11,469 nucleotides of DNA from Pseudomonadota bacterium (GTDB lineage Bacteria; Pseudomonadota; Gammaproteobacteria; Burkholderiales; Burkholderiaceae_C): assembly GCA_023418355.1 (NCBI GenBank), contig JAEZZU010000049.1, forward strand, positions 1 to 11,469, in the 5' to 3' direction. Of this stretch, positions 6,490 through 11,469 are shown in pieces. Position 1 is the first letter of the stretch, and the number at the start of each line of letters is the position of its first letter. A program made the position numbers and the translations under genes. The notes below the pieces were generated by a model. It saw nothing but the letters and a program-made list of their open reading frames with translations. It made no database searches and had not been told where the DNA came from.

Positions 6490-6546
6490 TCATCCGCCAT
6501 GGACCGAGAACCAAAAGTAAAAATAAAACGCGCTACGAACTTGCAT
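6490..6546 (-). CDS. Aromatic-rich leader peptide controlling DAHP synthase by attenuation
   Basis: An 18-codon ORF (ATG 6546, TGA ending at 6490) encodes MQVRSAFYFYFWFSVHGG. Seven adjacent codons specify Phe-Tyr-Phe-Tyr-Phe-Trp-Phe, so translation would stall when any aromatic aminoacyl-tRNA is scarce. The ORF stops about 40 nt before a terminator hairpin (6450-6424) and about 100 nt before the DAHP synthase ATG. Stalling on the aromatic codons would leave TGGCGG (6499-6494) free to pair with CCGCCG (6449-6444) and block the terminator. A ribosome reaching the TGA would cover that segment and allow termination. No Shine-Dalgarno is seen; the candidate promoter puts the transcript start at about the ATG. 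The ORF, the aromatic run and the hairpin are directly visible. The mechanism follows from known pheA- and trp-type attenuators, and its operation here is inference. A T-rich tract encodes Phe and Tyr easily, but the ATG, stop, hairpin and target gene fit together. Confidence 0.8.
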   Translation of the reverse strand: MQVRSAFYFYFWFSVHGG

Positions 6547-6583
6547 AACCGAAGACTTTAACACCGGCGCGAGCAGTCCACAA
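6547..6583 (-). promoter_or_regulatory. Candidate promoter of the DAHP synthase leader
   Basis: On the minus strand TTGTGG (6583-6578) and TAAAGT (6560-6555) are separated by exactly 17 nt. TAAAGT matches the -10 consensus at 4 of 6 positions and the -35 keeps TTG. The -10 ends 8 nt before the leader-peptide ATG, so the mRNA would begin about at that ATG. It lies between the tldD terminator and the leader ORF, the expected place. Confidence 0.5.
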
Positions 6584-6629
6584 CATGCAAGCACCCACCA
6601 ACTTCAGGAAAATTCCAAAAAACCAATAA
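6584..6629. other. Spacer between DAHP synthase promoter and tldD terminator
   Basis: A short AT-rich stretch with no gene or repeat that I can support. Together with the leader and the terminator it fills the 315-nt gap between the DAHP synthase ATG and the tldD stop. Confidence 0.4.
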
Positions 6630-6665
6630 ATAAAGGCTGATTCCAGATCAGAAATCAGCCTTTAT
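6630..6665. terminator. Intrinsic terminator after tldD
   Basis: A perfect 13-bp stem, ataaaggctgatt (6630-6642) and aatcagcctttat (6653-6665), with a 10-nt loop, begins 36 nt past the tldD stop. The outer part is A/T, so on the minus strand the hairpin runs into a U-rich tail (ttatttatt). It separates tldD from the DAHP synthase leader, and the symmetry allows action on both strands. Confidence 0.85.
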
Positions 6666-6701
6666 CTTTATTACTGCAGGAATCCTGCGAAAGTTATGAA
6701 A

Positions 6702-8162
6702 TTACGCAGTACCACCTACGGTCAGTCCATCGATGCGCATGGTGGGCTGTCCCACACCCACAGGCACGCTCTGGCCTTCCTTGCCGCAGGTGCCCACGCC
6801 GCTGTCCAGGCGCATGTCGTTGCCAATGAGGCTGACTTTCTTCATGCACTCAGGGCCATTGCCCACCAGCGTCGCACCCTTGACGGGGTACTGGATCTTG
6901 CCGTTTTCCACCCAATACGCCTGGCTGGCAGAGAACACAAACTTGCCGCTGGTGATGTCCACCTGACCACCGCCAAAGTTGGTCGCATACAGGCCCTTCT
7001 TGATGGAGGCCACGATTTCCTGTGGGTCCTTGTCACCGCCGAGCATGTAGGTATTGGTCATGCGGGGCATGGGCAGGTGGGCATAGCTTTCGCGGCGGCC
7101 ATTGCCCGTGGGCTTGACGCCCATCAGGCGGGCGTTCAGCGCATCCTGCATATAGCCCTTCAAGATACCGTCTTCAATCAGCACATTGGCCTGCGAAGGA
7201 CAGCCTTCGTCGTCCACATTGAGCGAGCCACGGCGGTCTGCCAGCGTGCCATCGTCCAGAATGGTGACGCCCTTGGCCGCCACGCGCTCGCCGATGCGGC
7301 CGCTGAAGGCGCTGGAGCCCTTGCGGTTGAAGTCACCTTCCAGACCATGACCCACAGCTTCGTGCAGCAGCACGCCGGGCCAGCCCGAACCCAACACCAC
7401 AGTCATTTCACCGGCAGGTGCAGGGCGCGAGTCCAGATTGACCAGGGCCTGCTCCACCGCTTCGTTCACGTAGGTGGTGATCTGCTCATCGCTGAAGTAG
7501 GCCAGACCGAAGCGGCCACCGCCGCCTGACGAACCCACTTCACGGCGGCCATTTTGTTCGGCAATCACGGTCACGGACAGACGCACCAAGGGACGCACGT
7601 CTGCCGCCAGTGTGCCGTCCGCACGCGCGACCATGACCACGTCGTATTCGCTGGCCAGACCGGCCATCACCTGCACGATGCGAGGGTCCTTGGCACGGGC
7701 CAGCTTTTCCACCTTGCCCAGCAGCTCCACCTTTTCGGTGCTGTTCATGCTGGCAATGGGGTCCACGCCGGGATACAGGCTGCGCGAAGATGCAATCTTG
7801 GCCTTGGGAATCTTGACCTTGCGCTGCTGCTGGCTGCTGGAGATGGCACGCACGGCACGGGCTGCGTCGAGCAGCGAGGCTTCGGAGATATCGTCGGAAT
7901 ACGCGAAAGCGGTTTTTTCACCGCTGACCGCGCGCACACCCACGCCCTGGTCGATGGAGAACGAACCTGTCTTGACGATGCCTTCTTCCAGACTCCAGCC
8001 CTCAGCGCGGGTGTACTGGAAATACAGGTCAGCATCATCGACCTGGTGTGCACGGATTTCCGCCAGTGCACGGGACAGATGGGTTTCATCCAGGCCAAAA
8101 GGCTCTAGCAGCAGTTGCCGGGCCGTGGCCAGGCGCTCGATGGTGGGTTCACGAGAGATCAT
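6702..8162 (-). CDS. tldD: TldD, metallopeptidase subunit of the TldD/TldE (PmbA) complex
   Basis: TldD is the catalytic, zinc-dependent half of the TldD/TldE heterodimer, which degrades unfolded peptides, matures microcin B17 and degrades CcdA in E. coli; it is cytoplasmic. The product closely follows E. coli TldD from GDLYFQ-like DADLYFQ through IDQGVGVRA(V/I)SGEKTAFAY to the end (LTVGGTA). The metal site is HEAVGHGLEGD, with His, Glu and His of the HExxxH motif at about 267, 268 and 272. The third ligand is the Cys in GTCGKEGQSVPVGVGQPT near the C-terminus. Two ATGs are possible: 8171 (489 aa) and 8162 (486 aa). I chose 8162 because TAAAAT at 8175-8170 is a -10-like box 7 nt upstream of it and overlaps the first ATG; neither start has a Shine-Dalgarno. 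Its partner tldE/pmbA is not in the window. Confidence 0.96.
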   Translation of the reverse strand: MISREPTIERLATARQLLLEPFGLDETHLSRALAEIRAHQVDDADLYFQYTRAEGWSLEEGIVKTGSFSIDQGVGVRAVSGEKTAFAYSDDISEASLLDAARAVRAISSSQQQRKVKIPKAKIASSRSLYPGVDPIASMNSTEKVELLGKVEKLARAKDPRIVQVMAGLASEYDVVMVARADGTLAADVRPLVRLSVTVIAEQNGRREVGSSGGGGRFGLAYFSDEQITTYVNEAVEQALVNLDSRPAPAGEMTVVLGSGWPGVLLHEAVGHGLEGDFNRKGSSAFSGRIGERVAAKGVTILDDGTLADRRGSLNVDDEGCPSQANVLIEDGILKGYMQDALNARLMGVKPTGNGRRESYAHLPMPRMTNTYMLGGDKDPQEIVASIKKGLYATNFGGGQVDITSGKFVFSASQAYWVENGKIQYPVKGATLVGNGPECMKKVSLIGNDMRLDSGVGTCGKEGQSVPVGVGQPTMRIDGLTVGGTA

Positions 8163-8169
8163 GGCAAGC

Positions 8170-8175
8170 ATTTTA
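8170..8175 (-). promoter_or_regulatory. Candidate -10 (TAAAAT) of tldD
   Basis: TAAAAT matches the -10 consensus at 5 of 6 positions on the minus strand and ends 7 nt before the ATG at 8162. It would give a leaderless message and would make the ATG at 8171 unusable, since that codon lies inside or upstream of the box. No good -35 was found. Confidence 0.4.
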
Positions 8176-8252
8176 GGCAGGCCGCCATGACCTCACTGCG
8201 CAACAGGCTCCCGCGACGTCATCACACCACAGCCTGCGCGCGACGCTGCGCC

Positions 8253-9425
8253 TCAGAGCGTGTGCTTGGGCTCCGCCATGGCCAGTCGCTGCGAGCGTGC
8301 CACAGACATCAGCACCCCCAGCGACAGGCCCAGCGTCACCATGGCCGTGCCGCCATAGCTGACAAACGGCAGAGGCACACCCACCACAGGCAGGATGCCG
8401 CTGACCATGCCCATGTTCACAAAGGCGTAGGTGAAAAAGATCATCGCAACGGCCCCGGCCATCAGACGGCCGAACAGGGACTGCGACTTGGCTGCAATGG
8501 CCAGACCACGCCAGACCAGCAGCAGAAAGCCCAGAATCAGCATCAGATTGCCGAACAGGCCGAACTCTTCGGAATACGCGGCAAAGATGAAGTCGGTGGT
8601 GCGTTCAGGAATGAACTCCAGGTGGGTCTGCGTGCCTGCCATGAAGCCCTTTCCCCAGATGCCGCCCGAGCCAATGGCGATCATGCCCTGAATGATGTGA
8701 AAGCCCTTGCCCAGCGGATCTCGCATGGGGTCGAGCAAGGTACACACGCGGGTGCGCTGGTAGTCGTGCAGGAAGTACCAGCTCATGCCGTCCTGGCACA
8801 GCCAGGGCTCATTCCAGATCAGCCAGGTAATGCCCACCGCCGCGAGCACCACGGGCGGCACCACCAGCTTCCAGGGCAGACCGGCAAAAAAGATCACTGC
8901 CAGACCGGCTGCCAGCACCAGCAGCGAGGTGCCCAGGTCCGGCTGCTTGAGAATCAGTGCCACAGGCAGCGCCAGCAGGGCAAAAGCAATCACAAAATCC
9001 AGCGCCTGCAGCACACTTTCGCGCCGGTGGAACCACCAGGCCAGTATCAGCGGGGCGGCAATCTTCATGATTTCCGAAGGCTGAATCACGACGCCCACAT
9101 TCACCCAGCGCGTTGCTCCTTTTTTGGTGATGCCAAACAGCAGCACGGCCAGCAGCAGCAGCACGCCGACGGTGTACAGCGGCACCGCCACCATCATCAG
9201 CCGCTGCGGGGGAATCTGCGCCACCACAAACAGGATGCCTGCGGCCAGCAGCATGTTGCGCGCGTGATCGACAAAGCGCGTGCCATGGTCGTATCCTGCG
9301 GAATACATGGCCAGCAGCCCTATACCCGCCAGCCACGCGATGCACAGCAGCAAAAGCGGATCAAAGCCGCGGAACATCGGCAAGATACGTTGAAGAATAT
9401 GGGGCTTATCGAATTCAGCGGACAT
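8253..9425 (-). CDS. rodA: RodA, SEDS-family peptidoglycan glycosyltransferase
   Basis: RodA is the inner-membrane lipid II polymerase of the elongasome; it works with PBP2 (MrdA) and MreBCD to build the lateral wall. The 390-aa protein is highly hydrophobic, with about ten membrane segments. It carries the SEDS landmarks QPSEIMKIA (115-123), QPDLGTSLLV (161-170), the loop LLDPMRDPLGKGFHIIQGMIAIGSGG and LEFIPERTTDFIFAAYSEE. In the last, D278 corresponds to the essential D262 of E. coli RodA. The signature MVSGILPVVGVPLPFVSYGG follows. MAQIPP/VVAQIPP and HDYQR motifs favour RodA over FtsW. A stretch NEPWLCQDGMSWYF (about 205-218) before HDYQR makes the extracytoplasmic loop longer than in E. 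coli. No mrdA or mre gene precedes it here; its upstream neighbour is the divergent yqiA. tldD follows after 81-90 nt with its own candidate promoter. Confidence 0.95.
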   Translation of the reverse strand: MSAEFDKPHILQRILPMFRGFDPLLLLCIAWLAGIGLLAMYSAGYDHGTRFVDHARNMLLAAGILFVVAQIPPQRLMMVAVPLYTVGVLLLLAVLLFGITKKGATRWVNVGVVIQPSEIMKIAAPLILAWWFHRRESVLQALDFVIAFALLALPVALILKQPDLGTSLLVLAAGLAVIFFAGLPWKLVVPPVVLAAVGITWLIWNEPWLCQDGMSWYFLHDYQRTRVCTLLDPMRDPLGKGFHIIQGMIAIGSGGIWGKGFMAGTQTHLEFIPERTTDFIFAAYSEEFGLFGNLMLILGFLLLVWRGLAIAAKSQSLFGRLMAGAVAMIFFTYAFVNMGMVSGILPVVGVPLPFVSYGGTAMVTLGLSLGVLMSVARSQRLAMAEPKHTL

Positions 9426-9433
9426 AGCGTGCG

Positions 9434-9439
9434 ATTATC
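9434..9439 (-). promoter_or_regulatory. Candidate -10 (GATAAT) of rodA
   Basis: GATAAT (minus strand) matches the -10 consensus at 5 of 6 positions and ends 8 nt before the rodA ATG, where no Shine-Dalgarno is visible. A TTGGCG at 9464-9459 could be the -35 but with a 19-nt spacer, longer than ideal. It lies in the 83-nt gap shared with divergent yqiA. Confidence 0.45.
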
Positions 9440-9508
9440 TGCGCAGTGTCTGCGCCCGCGCCAAGCCACTTTTGTCTCCCCCTTCATTTTGTGAGGACCA
9501 CCGCCACC

Positions 9509-10093
9509 ATGCCCACCACCCATTTGCTGTACCTGCACGGATTTCGTTCCTCGCCCCAGTCGAACAAGGCGCGCACCATGGCGCAGTACGTACAGCAGCA
9601 CCACCCCGAGGTGACATGGCTGTGCCCGCAGCTGCCGCCCTCGCCCAAGGAAGCCATGGACATGGTGATGGAAGCCGTCAAGGACTGGCCCAGCGAATCC
9701 ATGGCTGTGATTGGCTCCTCGCTCGGCGGCTACTACGCCACCTGGGTGGCGCACCACAAGCACTGCAAGCTGGTGGTGCTCAACCCGTCCGTCTACCCGG
9801 ACCGCACGCTCGAGCGCTACATTGGCGCGCAGACCAGCTGGCACAACCCCGACGAGGCCTTCTTCTTCAAGCCCGAATACATCCAGGAGCTGCGCGACAT
9901 GGCGCTGCACAGGCAGGCCGCGCCGGGCGAGCAGCTGGGCATTTTTGCCAAGGGCGATGAAGTGCTGGACTGGCGCGAAATGGTGGCGCGCTACCCGCAG
10001 GCCAAGCAGATCATTCTGGAAGGGGGCGACCACGCCATCAGCGAATTTGACAGCCAGATGTCGCACGTGCTGGACTTTCTGGATCTGGCCTGA
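9509..10093 (+). CDS. yqiA: YqiA/YcfP-type alpha/beta-hydrolase fold esterase
   Basis: This is a small serine esterase/acyl hydrolase of the YqiA family (UPF0227), cytoplasmic, with a poorly defined physiological substrate. The 194-aa product matches E. coli YqiA in its key blocks. LLYLHGFRSSP is at the N-terminus, and GSSLGGYYATW (69-79) has nucleophile Ser71. KGDEVLDWR has the candidate acid D150 or D154, and the catalytic His is H175 in EGGDHAISEF. The length is normal for the family. The start at 9509 is fixed by homology. GTGAGGA lies 11-12 nt upstream, a long but usable spacing. A GTG at 9446 would add 21 unconserved residues. It is divergent from rodA, and the palindromic element at 10095-10190 immediately follows its stop. 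Confidence 0.9.
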   Translation: MPTTHLLYLHGFRSSPQSNKARTMAQYVQQHHPEVTWLCPQLPPSPKEAMDMVMEAVKDWPSESMAVIGSSLGGYYATWVAHHKHCKLVVLNPSVYPDRTLERYIGAQTSWHNPDEAFFFKPEYIQELRDMALHRQAAPGEQLGIFAKGDEVLDWREMVARYPQAKQIILEGGDHAISEFDSQMSHVLDFLDLA

Positions 10094-10094
10094 A

Positions 10095-10190
10095 TCAAAA
10101 ACATGAGCTGCCAGCGCTTGATAGACAATAGTTTTACATATAAAACATATGGAAACCAAGGCATAACCAGCGCTGGCAGCTCCTTTTTCA
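10095..10190. repeat. 96-nt palindromic intergenic element (copy B), possible terminator for yqiA
   Basis: Arms gagctgccagcgct (10105-10118) and agcgctggcagctc (10169-10182) are a perfect 14-bp inverted repeat. They are extended outwards by tcaaaaa on the left and ctttttca on the right. The centre holds a second hairpin, gtttta (10131-10136) and taaaac (10141-10146). Overall span, terminal sequences, the agcgctt core and the apical AT-rich hairpin match the element at 3050-3145. The T-run after the right arm and the position 2 nt after the yqiA stop would let it terminate that gene. Confidence 0.75.
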
Positions 10191-10254
10191 AAAGCACACA
10201 TTCCACACTGCATTTTTCGAGGCGTGCAGCGCTCGGGGGAAATCTGCAGCGTGG

Positions 10255-10260
10255 GACAAT
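10255..10260 (+). promoter_or_regulatory. Candidate -10 (GACAAT) of the RNB ribonuclease gene
   Basis: GACAAT (4 of 6 matches to consensus) ends 9 nt before the ATG, with no Shine-Dalgarno in between, again suggesting a leaderless or nearly leaderless mRNA. The -35 region is not recognisable. Confidence 0.35.
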
Positions 10261-10269
10261 CACCGCCCT

Positions 10270-11469
10270 ATGCACGCATTGTTTGAAGATGCCGGTAAGT
10301 TTTTGGCCGGCCGTATCCTGTCTGAGGCCGATGCCTCCTCCCAAGTCGAGCTGGCCTCTGGCAAGCGCGTCAAGGTCAAGGCCGCCCACATCCTGCTCAA
10401 GTTTGAAAAGCCCGAGCCTGCCGTCCTGATGGCCGAAGCCGAGGCCATTGCCTCCACCATCGAGCTGGACCTGGCCTGGGAATTTGCCCCCGAAGAAGAA
10501 TTTGGCTTTGCCGATCTGGCGCGCGACTACTTCTCGGACAGCGCCCCCAACACCCAGCAGATCGGCATGCTGTTTGCGCTGTATGGCGCACCCCACTATT
10601 TCCGCCGCGCTGGCAAGGGCCGTTTCCGCAAAGCGCCCGCTGAAATCCTGCAGCAGGCACTGGCCGCCATTGAAAAGAAAAAGCAGATCCAGGCACAGAT
10701 TGATGGCTGGGCCCAGGAACTGGCCGCTGGCACTTGCCCCCAGCCTATTCGCGAGCAGCTGTACAAGATTCTGTTCAAGCCCGACAAGAACGCGCCCGAG
10801 TACAAGGCCGTAGTCGAAGCCAGCCGCAGCGCACAAAAAGCACCACTGGAGCTGCTGCAGGCCGCAGGTGCCATCGACTCGGCCTACCAGTTCCACTGGA
10901 AGCGCTTCCTGTTCGAGAACTTCCCCAAGGGCACGCGCTTCCCAGAGCTGACAGCGCCTCAGCCGCCCGAAGACCTGCCGGTGGCGAATGTGCAGGCGTA
11001 TTCCATCGACGACTCCATGACCACGGAAATCGACGATGCGCTGTCCGTGCAGGGCCTGGGCACAGGCACCGTGACGCTGGGCATTCACATTGCCGCGCCC
11101 GGTCTGGCGATTGAACCTGGCTCGGATCTGGACAAGCTGGGGCGCAACCGCCTGTCCACGGTCTACATGCCCGGCTACAAGATCACCATGCTGCCCGACG
11201 AAGTCGTGCAGATCTACACACTGGACGAAGGCCGCGCCAACCCCGCTGTGTCGCTGTATGTGACCTATGACGAGGCAACGCTGGAAGTCAAGGACAAAGT
11301 CACCAAGCTCGAGCGCGTGCCTGTGGTGGTGAACTTCCGCCACGACAAGCTGGACCACATCGTGACCGAAGAGTGGCTGGCCGACCCCACGCTGGAAGTG
11401 GAAGGCACACCCGCCAATCTGGCCGAGCGCCGCCAGGAGCTGATGTTCCTGCACCGCCTGGCCAAGCAC
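10270..11469 (+). CDS. RNase II/R-family (RNB domain) 3'-5' exoribonuclease, N-terminal 400 residues
   Basis: This is a cytoplasmic processive 3'-5' RNA exonuclease of the RNB family. The frame from the ATG at 10270 (MHALFEDAGKFLAGRIL) is open for 400 codons and leaves the window. Residues 1-240 show no obvious OB/cold-shock sequence. The segment FGFADLARDYFSDSAPNTQQ (about 78-97) and the helical stretch after it look like the helix-turn-helix N-terminus of some RNase II-like proteins. The RNB domain starts near 244 with YSIDDSMTTEIDDALSV. Aligned to E. coli RNase II, D201, D209 and D210 correspond to D247, D255 and D256, while the D207 position is E253. Further RNB signatures follow: GIHIAAPG, PGSDLDKLGRNRLSTVYMPGYKITMLPDEV. 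Whether it is best named rnb, rnr or a separate subfamily cannot be settled from this fragment. Confidence 0.9.
   Translation, partial: MHALFEDAGKFLAGRILSEADASSQVELASGKRVKVKAAHILLKFEKPEPAVLMAEAEAIASTIELDLAWEFAPEEEFGFADLARDYFSDSAPNTQQIGMLFALYGAPHYFRRAGKGRFRKAPAEILQQALAAIEKKKQIQAQIDGWAQELAAGTCPQPIREQLYKILFKPDKNAPEYKAVVEASRSAQKAPLELLQAAGAIDSAYQFHWKRFLFENFPKGTRFPELTAPQPPEDLPVANVQAYSIDDSMTTEIDDALSVQGLGTGTVTLGIHIAAPGLAIEPGSDLDKLGRNRLSTVYMPGYKITMLPDEVVQIYTLDEGRANPAVSLYVTYDEATLEVKDKVTKLERVPVVVNFRHDKLDHIVTEEWLADPTLEVEGTPANLAERRQELMFLHRLAKH

Noticed and set aside
6387..6500. N-terminal extension of DAHP synthase from the in-frame ATG at 6500 (38 extra residues)
   Set aside because: The added codons cover the terminator hairpin and T-run, lack similarity to DAHP synthases and have no Shine-Dalgarno. 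The ATG at 6386 has a well-spaced GAGG and fits the family.
6696..8108. Plus-strand ORFs opposite tldD
   Set aside because: Antisense shadows in GC-rich DNA; the minus-strand TldD matches its family along its full length.
8115..9494. 459-codon plus-strand ORF opposite rodA, rich in His and Gln
   Set aside because: Composition is the mirror of hydrophobic RodA codons; no start signal or recognisable domain.
9991..11469. Long minus-strand ORF opposite the RNase gene
   Set aside because: It runs antisense to a clear RNB exonuclease and through the palindromic element; composition is typical of a shadow frame.
1..11469. Phage-defence, toxin-antitoxin or other accessory system
   Set aside because: Every sizeable gene but two is recognisable housekeeping; no nuclease-ATPase pairs, integrase, transposase or composition shift was seen.

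Overview
The window is GC-rich, tightly packed chromosomal DNA, probably from a beta-proteobacterium of the Comamonadaceae (Comamonas/Delftia/Acidovorax type). This rests on the character of the housekeeping proteins, the gene neighbourhood (accB-accC, mpl, a class I DAHP synthase, tldD, rodA, yqiA, an RNB ribonuclease) and intergenic palindromes of a kind I associate with that family. The genus is an inference. No mobile element, phage gene, CRISPR array, tRNA or rRNA was seen.

Layout. 1-2961 (minus): a run transcribed leftwards: an uncharacterised 200-aa protein, a TlpA-type thioredoxin-like protein overlapping it by 4 nt, then accB and accC (accC leaves the window). 2962-3226: divergent intergenic region with a 96-nt palindromic element. 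3227-4630 (plus): mpl, closed by a strong bidirectional terminator. 4696-5007 (minus): a 103-aa orphan. 5226-6386 (minus): DAHP synthase, preceded by a 160-nt regulatory leader. 6702-8162 (minus): tldD with its own terminator. 8253-9425 (minus): rodA. 9509-10093 (plus): yqiA-like esterase. 10095-10190: a second 96-nt palindromic element. 10270-11469 (plus): N-terminal 400 residues of an RNase II/R-family exonuclease that runs off the window.

The most striking find is upstream of DAHP synthase. An 18-codon ORF (6546 to 6490, minus) encodes a peptide with seven consecutive aromatic codons, Phe-Tyr-Phe-Tyr-Phe-Trp-Phe. It is followed by a GC-rich hairpin with a T-run just before the structural gene. 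This is the layout of a ribosome-mediated transcription attenuator, here apparently sensing all three aromatic amino acids at the first step of the shikimate pathway. A second genome-style signal is that five translation starts (mpl, the leader peptide, tldD, rodA, the RNase) have a -10-like hexamer ending 7-9 nt before the ATG and no good Shine-Dalgarno. This suggests leaderless or nearly leaderless transcripts.

Functionally the genes are core metabolism and envelope: malonyl-CoA supply (AccB, AccC), peptidoglycan recycling (Mpl) and elongation (RodA), aromatic biosynthesis, peptide/protein processing (TldD) and RNA decay. Apart from the 200-aa/tlpA pair (and probably accB-accC), they look like independent transcription units.
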